Of a stretch of DNA of 64,000 bases, positions 9,541-19,477 are shown one piece after another (the stretch's first letter is position 1; each line of letters opens with the position of its first letter). A program made the translations under genes and the position numbers. The notes beneath the pieces were generated by a model that had not been told where the DNA came from, did no database searches, and saw nothing but the letters and a program-made list of their open reading frames with translations. Source of the DNA: Adlercreutzia equolifaciens (GTDB taxonomy: Bacteria > Actinomycetota > Coriobacteriia > Coriobacteriales > Eggerthellaceae); NCBI RefSeq assembly GCF_029076695.1, contig NZ_JARFIK010000002.1:1116001-1180000 (forward strand), written 5' to 3'.

Positions 9541-10380
9541 TTAGCTCATCAATTTGCGAATGAGCGCTTCGTAGGCGGCAACGGCAGCCTGAAGCTCGGA
9601 GCGATGGTTTTCCCAATACTCGTCAAGGGCTTGGCGCATCACTTCGGCACGCGTGATCTTCATGACCTGAGCCAGAAGGTCGGCATGCTCGCGCTGCTCG
9701 GCCGTCATGGGTACCAGCACCTGAGCCGTCATGCGATTGCCCGCCGTCTCGGCTTCGGCCGCTGCCTCAGCCGGCTGTGCCTTCTTGCGACCGCGCTTCG
9801 CACGAGGTGCCTTCGGCTTCTCAGCGGTCTTTGCCGTTTTCGAGGCCTTGGGGGCAGCCGGAGCCGGACGCGGAGCCTCTTCTTCCACGATAAGGTCCGC
9901 CGAAGCCGTAGGGGCCGCCAGATGATCGGGAAGGATGTCGGGGATGGCACTGGCCGTCGCAGGCTTCGCCGCCGAGGCCGCCGACACCTCCGTAGACCCG
10001 GACGATGCCGAAGCCGCATTGGGCGTTGTCGCGCTGACGGCCGCCCGGCTTTCGGACTGGATCGGCGCCACGGACGTCTTCCCCCGCTTCGCACCCTCTT
10101 CTCCTTCGGCCACAGCACTGGCCGAGCGCTTGATTTCAGAGGAACGGGCCGCCGTGGTCATGGAAGAGGCGTTGAGGGCGTCCTCGAGTGTGAAATAGTC
10201 AGGCACTTCCGCAGCACCTTCCAAAGGCGGCTCCCCCTTCACTTCCTCGGCAGCCGCAGTTTCGCCTTGGCGCTTCGGATGGGCCGCCTCTTCCTGCAAG
10301 GCGCTTTCCTGGGCCGCTCCAATGAAGGCGGCCGCCGCCCGGGCCGCGTCCATTTGGGCGCGCAAATCTTTCTTAGCCAT
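9541..10380 (-). CDS. ParB-like ribbon-helix-helix partner of ParA with a long Ala/Pro-rich N-terminal region
   Basis: This is a protein of 279 residues. Residues 1-200 are low-complexity, rich in Ala, Glu, Lys and Pro, and probably disordered. The basic patch KRGRKK precedes the C-terminal 65 residues, where VLVPMTAEQREHADLLAQ, then ITRAEVMRQALDEYW, fit a ribbon-helix-helix DNA-binding fold (strand, helix, helix) and a final amphipathic helix. The start ATG at 10380 has GGAGG six bases upstream and overlaps the 3' end of parA by 8 bp, so the two are probably translationally coupled. The likely job is to bind operator or centromere DNA and to stimulate the ParA ATPase. The fold assignment is from pattern and context. 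The long N-terminal part has no family I can name. Confidence 0.7.
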   Translation of the reverse strand: MAKKDLRAQMDAARAAAAFIGAAQESALQEEAAHPKRQGETAAAEEVKGEPPLEGAAEVPDYFTLEDALNASSMTTAARSSEIKRSASAVAEGEEGAKRGKTSVAPIQSESRAAVSATTPNAASASSGSTEVSAASAAKPATASAIPDILPDHLAAPTASADLIVEEEAPRPAPAAPKASKTAKTAEKPKAPRAKRGRKKAQPAEAAAEAETAGNRMTAQVLVPMTAEQREHADLLAQVMKITRAEVMRQALDEYWENHRSELQAAVAAYEALIRKLMS

Positions 10381-11134
10381 TGACGTCCTCCATAAGCTCA
10401 TCGATGAAGAAACGGTAGTCGTAGGTAACCTTGGCCGAAGGGGCGTACTCGAAGATAGGCTGCTTCACTGCTTGGGACTCCTTGATAACCGTGGCCTCGC
10501 GAATCCAGGCCTTGAACACCTTAGTGTCCAGCTCTTCGGCCATGGCCTCGGCATCCTCGTGGATGATCTTCGAGATGGAAGTGCGCGGGTTGTAGCGCGT
10601 AAGCAAAATGCCGGCAATGCGCAACCCCGGATTGGTGTACTCGCGAATGGCTTCGATGGTAGCTGCCAGGTCGGTAACGCCATCGAGCGAGTAGGCATCG
10701 GCCTGGGCCGGAATAACCACCCAGGAAGCGGCCGTCAGCGCGTTCACCGTCAGGGTGCCCAAAGCCGGCGGCGTATCGAGGATGGCGTAATCGTAGCTAT
10801 CGGCTACAGCCTCCAGCGCCTTGCGCAAGCGGTAGTCCTTGCCCACGCTGGACATGAGGTCGTCAGCCTTGCCGTTCAGACGACTGGCGGGCACCACATG
10901 GTAGCCATCGATGCCCTGGGCGGCCTCGGCTATGGAGGCATCGCCCGTAAGCACCTCAAGCGACGAGGGAACGCCCGAGGTTTGGGCCTTAAGCGTCGTG
11001 GAGAGGTTCATCTGCGGGTCCAAGTCCACGAACAGCACCCGCTTGCCGTCCTGTACCATTTTCGCCCCAATGGCCAAATTGGTCGTGGTCTTCGCCACGC
11101 CGCCCTTCTGCGACGCTGCCGCCAAGGTTATCAT
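10373..11134 (-). CDS. parA: ParA/Soj-type partition ATPase
   Basis: This is a protein of 253 residues in the MinD/ParA Walker-type ATPase family. The deviant Walker A motif is KGGVAKTT (residues 11-18), Walker A' is VLFVDLDPQMN and Walker B is YAILDTPPALG. It binds ATP, dimerises on DNA and moves or positions a cargo together with a DNA-binding partner, here the RHH protein encoded just downstream with an 8-bp overlap. I chose the ATG at 11134 because it begins the conserved strand MITLAAASQKGG and has GGAG upstream. The reading frame stays open another 28 codons upstream, but that part is not ParA-like. It may be an orphan chromosomal ParA, a plasmid relic or part of an integrated element. 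No ParB-CTPase partner is seen in the window. Confidence 0.88.
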   Translation of the reverse strand: MITLAAASQKGGVAKTTTNLAIGAKMVQDGKRVLFVDLDPQMNLSTTLKAQTSGVPSSLEVLTGDASIAEAAQGIDGYHVVPASRLNGKADDLMSSVGKDYRLRKALEAVADSYDYAILDTPPALGTLTVNALTAASWVVIPAQADAYSLDGVTDLAATIEAIREYTNPGLRIAGILLTRYNPRTSISKIIHEDAEAMAEELDTKVFKAWIREATVIKESQAVKQPIFEYAPSAKVTYDYRFFIDELMEDVNG

Positions 11135-11236
11135 GCACACTCCTCTCGCCCGCGCGTCCCACCGCGCTCGGCCTTCGCGCACCAAGCCAGACCCTGGGGC
11201 CAGGGCATAGTGCTCCACTCTCTATGATAAGTGCAC

Positions 11237-11255
11237 TATAACATATAATGTTATA
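11237..11255. promoter_or_regulatory. AT-rich inverted repeat upstream of parA (candidate operator)
   Basis: The perfect inverted repeat TATAACAT-ATA-ATGTTATA lies about 100 bp upstream of the parA start, in an AT-rich promoter stretch. Its reverse complement shares 16 consecutive bases with the site at 9456-9471 beyond the other end of the cassette. Autoregulation by the RHH protein is inferred. Confidence 0.5.
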
Positions 11256-11298
11256 TTTGATATAGGACTTATACCTTATATTTTTCGCTTTACATAAC

Positions 11299-11333
11299 AT
11301 CGGCCTCCGAGGCGTAATGCCGCGGAGGCCGAT
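11299..11333. terminator. Hairpin between mtnA and parA (possible mtnA terminator)
   Basis: The perfect 11-bp stem ATCGGCCTCCG/CGGAGGCCGAT has a 13-nt loop. No strong T-run follows on the minus strand, so termination is uncertain. The remaining stretch 11334-11522 has no gene. It holds a weaker hairpin CCTTGAG/CTCAAGG near 11350-11372 and a longer imperfect one near 11460-11505. Confidence 0.45.
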
Positions 11334-11522
11334 TTGCGGGATGATTTAGGGACAGTCCTTGAGCGTGCTTTCTCAAGGAGCGAGGCTGATCGATTCCGCA
11401 AGCACGGTTAAGCGCGCGCGAAGGATGCCCTCAGCAGCAAACGTCCTTGCAGAAACTGGGCTCGTGGGTCAGCAAAGCTGGTCTTTTGCGAAGCGACGAG
11501 CCCCCGGTCCGACACTACCCTA

Positions 11523-12875
11523 CTATTCGGTGATGATTGCGGTAATGAGCTCGGCAGGCGTCACGTCGAAGGACGGGTTATACACCTCGACCCCAGAGAT
11601 GGGGTTGGGTAGCACCTCCGCTGCGGCTCGCTCCTCGATGGGAATCTCAGCGCCCGTAGCCATGGACTGGTCGATGGTGCTGGTAGGAGCGGCCACGAAG
11701 AACGGCACCCCAAAGTGACGGGCCAGCACGGCCACGCCCAAGGTGCCAATCTTGTTGGCGGCATCGCCGTTGGCCGTAATGCGGTCGGCGCCCACTACCA
11801 CGGCATCGATGAGCCCCCGGGCCATCACGCTAGCGGCCATGTTGTCGCAGATCAGCGTGACAGGTACCCCCGCCTGGGCCAACTCCCAGCTGGTCAGGCG
11901 CGCGCCCTGACCCACGGGGCGCGTCTCGTCGGCGTAGACGCGCTCGATCAAGCCCTCCTCGGCGGCCGCGTAGATAACGCCTAGCGCCGTGCCATAAAAC
12001 GCCGTGGCAAGACTGCCGGCATTGCAGTGGGTGAGCACGGTCAGAGGGGCGCCCTTCCGCTCGGCCAATTCGCGCAAATACGCAGCTCCGTTGGCACCAA
12101 TAGCACGGTTTACCGCCTCGTCTTCGGCAACAAGGTTCTGAGTAGCCCGGCAGAGAGCCTGAGCCACCGCTTCAGGCCCCTGGCCCTCCCCTAGCGCCGC
12201 CTGGGCTACCGCCAAGGCGCGATCGACGCCCCAGCCCAGATTTACGGCCGTGGGACGGGCGCTCTTAGCCAGGTTGCCCGCAAATTCCAAGGCCATGGAG
12301 AACAACTCCGGGTCGAACGCGCACTCGTCGAGGACGAACGTGCGGTGGGCATCGAGCGCCTCGCAGGTGAAGGTACGGGCAGGTGGGTCAGCGGCGACGG
12401 CCATGGCGGCCAGGTCCGAACCAGATCTCTCAACAATTGCCTCAACCGCCGTTGCTCCATAAATGGCAGCAGGGGCTGAATCATACGAGGCGTTATCGCT
12501 GGTAGCGAACGATCCTAAGCCGTTTTGCGGCGCTTCAGTATCCATTGCGCCCTTCGGCCCCCGTTGGCACATCAGACAGGCGTACACGTCGTCTGAGGGC
12601 GTCTGACAGCATGCTGCGGCCTGGGTATCCGCCTCATTGGCCGCCACGAACTCAAAAGCGCGCAGCATAACTACCGCGGCGCCCGCCACGCCCAGGGCCG
12701 GGGCGCCGCGTACCGCCAGCGTCTTCACCGCATCGATGACCGTGCGCCAATCCGACGTGCGCAGATAAGCCAGCTCATCCGGCAGCAAGCGCTGGTCCAC
12801 CATCACCACTTCCGGCACCCCGTTCGCAAGCTCAACGGTTATAGTTCGCGGAAGCTTCTCGAGAGTCAAATGCAC
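11523..12875 (-). CDS. mtnA: S-methyl-5-thioribose-1-phosphate isomerase with an internal insertion
   Basis: MtnA converts methylthioribose-1-phosphate to methylthioribulose-1-phosphate in cytosolic methionine salvage. Signature blocks are RGAPALGVAGA (56-66), RPTAVNLGWGVDR (207-219), THCNAGSLATAFYGTALGV (282-300, with the catalytic Cys), YADETRPVGQGARLTSWEL and VGADRITANGDAANKIGT (361-378, with the catalytic Asp). The family is usually near 350 residues and this one has 450. The excess lies between residues about 82 and 200, where only about 30 residues are normal, and includes CC, CLMC and a Ser/Ala-rich stretch. All catalytic blocks are intact and the frame is open, so the enzyme is probably functional. 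The start is GTG with AAGGGG upstream. No other methionine-salvage gene is adjacent. Confidence 0.92.
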   Translation of the reverse strand: MHLTLEKLPRTITVELANGVPEVVMVDQRLLPDELAYLRTSDWRTVIDAVKTLAVRGAPALGVAGAAVVMLRAFEFVAANEADTQAAACCQTPSDDVYACLMCQRGPKGAMDTEAPQNGLGSFATSDNASYDSAPAAIYGATAVEAIVERSGSDLAAMAVAADPPARTFTCEALDAHRTFVLDECAFDPELFSMALEFAGNLAKSARPTAVNLGWGVDRALAVAQAALGEGQGPEAVAQALCRATQNLVAEDEAVNRAIGANGAAYLRELAERKGAPLTVLTHCNAGSLATAFYGTALGVIYAAAEEGLIERVYADETRPVGQGARLTSWELAQAGVPVTLICDNMAASVMARGLIDAVVVGADRITANGDAANKIGTLGVAVLARHFGVPFFVAAPTSTIDQSMATGAEIPIEERAAAEVLPNPISGVEVYNPSFDVTPAELITAIITE

Positions 12876-13046
12876 GGGTATCCCCTTCCGAAAATTATCG
12901 GCGCAGGTCAGCTGCGAGTCGAAGAAATCAAGTCCTAGATTGAAAATTATGGTGCGCTATCGTGAGCGCGTCAACGGTGTAAGTCCCGTGCTGGCAGTGC
13001 CTTCCGAACCTATTGGCTTGTCCAACAAGACGGGAGGTGATGGCCT

Positions 13047-13217
13047 ATGGAGTTACTCACCATTACCATGAAGTTGCTAACCGCTGCCATAGGGTTTGCA
13101 ACGGCGCTGGTGAAGCTTTATATCCAAAGCACCGAGCAGAAACGCACGACTGGTGAAAAAGAAGCCCCGGACGCGGGCACGTCCGAGGCTCACACCAGAA
13201 ACGGCACTGCCCGCTAA
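13047..13217 (+). CDS. Small hydrophobic peptide, candidate type I toxin
   Basis: This is a 56-residue ORF. It starts with MELLTITMKLL, has a hydrophobic helix to about residue 26 (TAAIGFATALVKLYI) and ends in a charged tail rich in Lys, Glu and Thr. The shape matches the short holin-like, TxpA/BsrG-type membrane toxins of Gram-positive bacteria. The Shine-Dalgarno GGAGGTGAT lies five bases before the ATG and is close to perfect. The 3' end of the ORF runs into the first of two 126-bp tandem units, each with a divergent promoter and terminator on the minus strand, the usual geometry of a toxin mRNA overlapped by an antisense RNA. The leader (about 12960-13046) contains GGCAGTGCC, complementary to GGCACTGCC near the end of the ORF, which would allow 5'-3' pairing of the mRNA. 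The toxin function is inferred. Confidence 0.6.
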   Translation: MELLTITMKLLTAAIGFATALVKLYIQSTEQKRTTGEKEAPDAGTSEAHTRNGTAR

Positions 13218-13236
13218 CCAAACCGGGCCTCCGTTG
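13158..13236 (-). ncRNA. Candidate antisense RNA, copy 1
   Basis: On the minus strand a -35 TTGCTT (13267-13272) and a -10 TAGAAT (13243-13248) are 18 bp apart. The expected transcript starts near 13236 and ends at a GC-rich hairpin (13163-13190) followed by TTCTTTTT. It would be about 75-80 nt long and complementary to the 3' end of the small ORF at 13047-13217. Base-pairing antitoxin activity is inferred from this arrangement. Confidence 0.5.
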
Positions 13237-13283
13237 GCGCCCATTCTAGCAGCCTTGCACCCCCTAAAGCAAGGCCCTGACAC

Positions 13284-13362
13284 AAAGAAGCCCCGGACGC
13301 TGCCACGTCCGGGGCTCACACAAACAACGGCACTGCCCGCTAGTCAAACCGAGCTTCCGTTG
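13284..13362 (-). ncRNA. Candidate antisense RNA, copy 2
   Basis: This is a near-copy of the RNA unit at 13158-13236. The -35 is TTGCTT (13393-13398), the -10 is TAAAAT (13369-13374) and the spacer is 18 bp. The terminator stem AGCCCCGGACG/CGTCCGGGGCT (13289-13316) has a better-paired stem than copy 1. It does not overlap the small ORF, but its sequence is nearly that of copy 1, so it could act in trans on the same mRNA. Confidence 0.45.
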
Positions 13363-13412
13363 GCGCTCATTTTAGCGGCCTTGCACCACCTAAAGCAAGG
13401 CCTTTCGACAAC

Positions 13413-13444
13413 AAAAAAAGGGCGGGAACCCGTGGTTCCCGCCC
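13413..13444 (-). terminator. Rho-independent terminator of ppdK
   Basis: The perfect 11-bp stem GGGCGGGAACC/GGTTCCCGCCC has a 3-nt loop and is followed on the minus strand by seven T. It begins 26 bp past the ppdK stop codon. Confidence 0.9.
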
Positions 13445-13469
13445 TATGTAGCACGCTAGTTCGTGCCGT

Positions 13470-16187
<2,718 letters not shown>

Positions 16188-17256
16188 CTTACTTCTCCTT
16201 AAAGCTGTGCGCCGCCCGCGCGACGCGATTGCCTTTACCCGCCATGGCCAGCCGAGCCGGTTCTGGCGTTTGCGCCTGCCGCGGCCGCCCCGCGCTGAAG
16301 TGCGCGAGCTTCCTGCGCGCTTCGGCGGGCAAGCCCTGCGAAGGCACGTGGAAGCATGCGGCGTGCCATCCCGAAAAGGGCGACCCACCTGAGACAACGA
16401 CAAAACGCGTCCATAAAATGAACTGGTCCTAGTATAAGGGATTCCCTCACGGTTTTTGCGGGACGGAGCCCCAGTCCGCTGGTAGGAGCGCAAAAACTCC
16501 TCAGCGGCGGGGCGGGAGGCCGGGCTGACAGTTGCGGGGAGGCTGGGGCCCACTGGCAGCTGCGGACGTGCGGGGCCGGCGGGGGCGTGACGGGTTGCGG
16601 GACGAGAGCGCGAGTGGTCAATTTCGGGGTGTTTTCCATCAACACATCGTCAACAAGCGATTTTTGGTCAATCAGGGGCCGTTTTCCATCGATTCGGTGG
16701 TCAATCGGCCCTCGTTTTCCATCCGCGATTATCTGCTCTGACATATCCCCAGGTCAAACGAACGCGAATGAAATAGCGAAATCCACCCTATAGGCAAATC
16801 GATGGAAAACGAGGGCCAATTGACCAAAAAGTTCCTATTAACGCTGCGTCGATGGAAAACGGCTCCTGATTGACCAAACGCGGCGCTCCCCTCCTGCTGG
16901 TGAGCTTAACCTGGCCCGAGCGCAGTCGCTCCCCACTGCCGGTGAACCCAGCGCTCCCCGCCCAAGCAGGGGCGATCCCTGCCACTGGTACACGTAGGGC
17001 TTCCGCCAAAACACGCCACCTTTCTTTGCTTTTCGAAATCTGTCAACTTCCATCAACACGGGGACGGAGAGTCTGATGACCCTCAATTTAACTGGGAAAA
17101 CGCTTATCGGAACTGATTCAAATACCGTATCTACTCGTGCTTGCACTGAAAAAACTGGCGGGTAGTTCGCTTATGACCGAAGGGGTACTGAGGAAACGGA
17201 TCTACACTGGCAGCGTCAACAAAGTAAACACGACGAAAGGGTCGCGCCACTGGGTA
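16188..17256. other. Long region without a supported gene upstream of ppdK
   Basis: Short ORFs exist on both strands but they are low-complexity or are produced by the 25-nt repeats at 16616-16875. None has a family signature with a convincing Shine-Dalgarno site. The stretch 16876-17256 shows nothing I can name. The region probably holds the ppdK leader and repeat DNA. Confidence 0.55.
16616..16875. repeat. Cluster of five 25-nt repeats, three direct and two inverted
   Basis: Each copy is exactly 25 nt, begins with GGTCAAT and ends with GTTTTCCATC. Plus-strand copies are at 16616-16640, 16666-16690 and 16699-16723. Minus-strand copies are at 16801-16825 and 16851-16875. The second copy differs from the last by one base in reverse complement, and the third from the fourth by one base, so the array is an interrupted inverted repeat around a 77-bp centre. 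The start-to-start spacing of copies 1-2 and of copies 4-5 is 50 bp in both arms. Confidence 0.85.
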
Positions 17257-17450
17257 CCTTGGCTGCGGCAAGAGCCGCAAGCTTCAGGGGCCATTGCACC
17301 GCCAGCGCCATTCGGCCACCAGCGCCACCAGGAACCTTGGCTGCGGCAAGAGCCGCAAGCTTCAGGGGCCATTGCACCGCCAGCGCCATTCGGCCACCAG
17401 CGCCACCAGGAACCTTGGCTGCGGCAAGAGCCGCAAGCTTCAGGGGCCAT
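17257..17450. repeat. 78-bp tandem repeat, about 2.5 copies
   Basis: CCTTGGCTGCGGCAAGAGCC begins at 17257, 17335 and 17413, giving a 78-bp period. The first two copies are almost identical and the third breaks off after about 38 bp. Each unit has a short hairpin (GCGGC-AAGA-GCCGC). 78 is a multiple of three, so the array stays open in several frames, but codon context and lack of a ribosome-binding site argue against translation. Confidence 0.9.
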
Positions 17451-17458
17451 CGGGCCAT

Positions 17459-17560
17459 CAGCGCCATTGGCTCGGCAGGGCCATTAGGCCGGCAGCGTTA
17501 TTGGGCGGCCAGCGCCATTGGCTCGGCAGCGTCATCGGGCCACCAGTGCCATCAGGCTGC
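17459..17560. repeat. 17-bp minisatellite, six copies
   Basis: Six head-to-tail copies of a 17-bp unit close to CAGCGCCATTGGGCCGG run from 17459 to 17560 with no spacer. The array lies directly behind the 78-bp repeats and ends about 28 bp before the start codon of the gene at 17588. It may vary in copy number between strains and alter the leader of that gene. Confidence 0.85.
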
Positions 17561-17587
17561 GAGCCTTTCGAGCAAGGAGGGAGCCCT

Positions 17588-18586
17588 ATGCGACTGGTAC
17601 TTCGGGGGTTGAGCGCCCTTTCGTTCTGGCTGTCCACCTACACCATTGACGAGCAACGAAAAACCGACGGGAAAGTGCTCCACGACTGCGTGCCTACACA
17701 GAAATCCCTCGCCTATCTGCACCAGCAGCTTCCCCAGCTCAAAGCTCCTTATCATCTGCTAGTTCCCTCGTGGATTCGCCCCAAGCAGGACTGCGTTATG
17801 GCCACATCGCGCTACCGCTACCCTACAGGCTCGTTCTACCCCGTGGCCAACGGCATTTTCACGGCCACCCCCGAGCTGTGCTTCGTGCAGCTGGGCAAGG
17901 CCGTCTCCCTTCACGAACTGGTGCTTTACGGAAGCGCCCTGTGCGGAACCTTCGTGATTGACCCAGCGGCCCAGGGCGGCCTTGGCAAGCGCAAGCCCCT
18001 TACGAGCGTGCGAAAGCTGACGCAGTACCTCAACCAAAACAGCGGGCTGGGCGGCGTGGCCAGCGCCCGCCTTGCCCTCCCCTACCTCACGGAAAACGCG
18101 GCCTCGCCGCCGGAGATCTTCTTGCAGATGCTCCTGGCGCTGCCCGCTCATTTGGGCGGTTACGGGCTGCCGCGCGGCGAGACGAACCGCCGATTGGAGC
18201 CCTCAGCGCGGGCCTGCGCCATTGCGCAGCGGAAAACGCTCGTCCCCGACTGCTACTGGTCCGAGCACCAGCTGGCCCTTGAATACGATTCCAACGCGGA
18301 ACACCTCACCAAGCGCCAGATCACTCGCGACGCCACCAAGCGCATGGCCCTGGAGGCCGACGATATCAAGGTGATCACCGTCACCAGCGAGCAGCTGCGC
18401 AACCCGTATCGCATGGAAACCGTGGCCCGCGAAATCGGCCAGCACTGCAAGCTTCGCCTGCGCACCCGCGACAAGCGCTTCCCCGCGCGGCATCGGGACC
18501 TCTACCGTCGAGGTTGGTCGCTGAACGCGCTCTTCAACGAAAACTGGCTCGCAGAATCTGAGAGCGCGGCTGAAACGTTGCCCTAA
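17588..18586 (+). CDS. Uncharacterised protein with a C-terminal PD-(D/E)XK-like (DUF559/Vsr-like) domain
   Basis: This is a protein of 332 residues. The N-terminal about 220 residues have no family I recognise. The C-terminal part reads CYWSEHQLALEYDSNAEH, then RDATKRMALEADDIKVITVT. This matches the pattern of Vsr/DUF559 nucleases: an acidic residue, then LALEYDS on the core strand, a His, then a helix RDxxKRxxL and the strand before the last helix. I therefore suggest a nuclease fold. Activity is not shown, and the second acidic position should be checked on a model. The ATG at 17588 has AAGGAGG eight bases upstream. The frame is open further up only because it reads through the minisatellites. 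It converges with the PPDK regulator gene, overlapping by 4 bp. No methyltransferase or known immunity partner is adjacent. Confidence 0.65.
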   Translation: MRLVLRGLSALSFWLSTYTIDEQRKTDGKVLHDCVPTQKSLAYLHQQLPQLKAPYHLLVPSWIRPKQDCVMATSRYRYPTGSFYPVANGIFTATPELCFVQLGKAVSLHELVLYGSALCGTFVIDPAAQGGLGKRKPLTSVRKLTQYLNQNSGLGGVASARLALPYLTENAASPPEIFLQMLLALPAHLGGYGLPRGETNRRLEPSARACAIAQRKTLVPDCYWSEHQLALEYDSNAEHLTKRQITRDATKRMALEADDIKVITVTSEQLRNPYRMETVAREIGQHCKLRLRTRDKRFPARHRDLYRRGWSLNALFNENWLAESESAAETLP

Positions 18587-19476
18587 TCCACAATCTCCGT
18601 GGCGGTGGGATGGGAGCGCTCGTAGTAGCGCAGCACCTCTTGGGCACTTTCCTCCACGGCGCGCTGCTCGGTATGGATGACGATGCAGCCCAGCTGCCGC
18701 ATGAGGGCGCGGGCCTTCTCCAGATCCTGGTAGATGTACTCCGGATCGGCGTAGCGCTGCGAGATAAGTCCCACGCGGCCGGACTTCTTCATGCGGCGCT
18801 GACGGATGGGGGCCAGCACGTCCGGCGTGGTCATGAGGCCGAACAGTCGCGTGCGCTCGACGTCGAAGATCTCCTTGGGAGGCTCGCTGGCGGGATCTAA
18901 GGGCACATTTGCCACCTTGTAGCCCTGCTGCGCCAGGTAAATGGAAAGCGGCGTTTTGGAGGAGCGAGAGACGCCCAGAAGCACAATGTCGGCCTGGGTA
19001 AGGTCCTGGGGGTTGCGCCCGTCGTCATGAGCGATGGTGAACTCGATGGCCGAAATACGGCGGAAGTAGTTCTTGTCCACCACTCGCAGCATGCCGGGCT
19101 TGCCCACAGGCGCCATGCCGCTCATGTCGGCCACGGCGTTCACCGCGCGGGTAAGCACGTCGACGGCCACAATGTTGGGATGCTCCGCCAGAAACTCTTC
19201 CAAGGGTACACGAATTTCGGCATTTACCAAGGTGTACATAACCAGCAGCCGATCGCTGCCCAAGGCCTCCTCATGAAACTGAGAGTGCTCGAGCAGGTAG
19301 TCGCGCACCTCCTCGAAGCTTTTCACCTTCGAGAAAATTTCCAGGTGCGGCGTGGTGACGCCGAACTGGGCCGCGGCCGCGCGCGCCACCACCTGGGCCG
19401 TCTCGCCGATGGAGTCGGACACAATATGGATGGTGGGAACGCGCGCGGCCCGCTCGGCGGGCGTTAGATTATGCAT
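18583..19476 (-). CDS. Pyruvate, phosphate dikinase regulatory protein (PDRP/PpsR family, DUF299)
   Basis: This is a protein of 297 residues. It is a bifunctional ADP-dependent Ser/Thr kinase and Pi-dependent phosphorylase that switches PPDK off and on by modifying a Thr next to its catalytic His. The family start HIVSDSIGETAQVVARAA and the P-loop GVSRSSKTPLSIYLA are clear, as are VPLDPASEPP and the C-terminal tyrosine-containing segment. The gene starts one base after the end of glyS, so it is probably cotranscribed with glyQS, while its presumed target ppdK lies 2.4 kb away on the same strand. The 3' end overlaps the convergent gene at 17588-18586 by 4 bp. Confidence 0.93.
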   Translation of the reverse strand: MHNLTPAERAARVPTIHIVSDSIGETAQVVARAAAAQFGVTTPHLEIFSKVKSFEEVRDYLLEHSQFHEEALGSDRLLVMYTLVNAEIRVPLEEFLAEHPNIVAVDVLTRAVNAVADMSGMAPVGKPGMLRVVDKNYFRRISAIEFTIAHDDGRNPQDLTQADIVLLGVSRSSKTPLSIYLAQQGYKVANVPLDPASEPPKEIFDVERTRLFGLMTTPDVLAPIRQRRMKKSGRVGLISQRYADPEYIYQDLEKARALMRQLGCIVIHTEQRAVEESAQEVLRYYERSHPTATEIVD

Positions 19477-19477
19477 G

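Larger units (their letters stand above)
13158..13409. repeat. 126-bp tandem duplication downstream of the candidate toxin
   Basis: There are two units, 13158-13283 and 13284-13409, with a 126-bp period. Shared blocks include AAAGAAGCCCCGGACG, AACGGCACTGCCCGCTA, CCGTTGGCGC and CTAAAGCAAGGCC. Promoter and terminator elements of the minus-strand RNA are kept in both. Most differences fall in loops and spacers. Confidence 0.85.

Noticed and set aside
12950-13046. Riboswitch-like leader before the small peptide gene
   Set aside because: The stretch around GGTGTAAGTCCCG recalled a riboswitch core, but the remaining conserved parts of cobalamin or FMN elements were not found. mRNA self-pairing explains the motif better.
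16235-16744. Minus-strand ORF of 169 codons upstream of ppdK
   Set aside because: Half of it is the translation of the 25-nt repeats (IDGKRxxID), and the rest is Pro/Arg/Ala-rich without a ribosome-binding site.
16616-16875. CRISPR-like or tandem-iteron explanation for the 25-nt repeats
   Set aside because: Two copies are inverted and spacings are 33 to 135 bp, so it is not a CRISPR. No replication initiator gene is near, so an origin is only one option.
17257-17560. Possible CRISPR array
   Set aside because: Repeats are directly adjacent with no unique spacers, unit lengths are 78 and 17 bp, and no cas gene is in the window.
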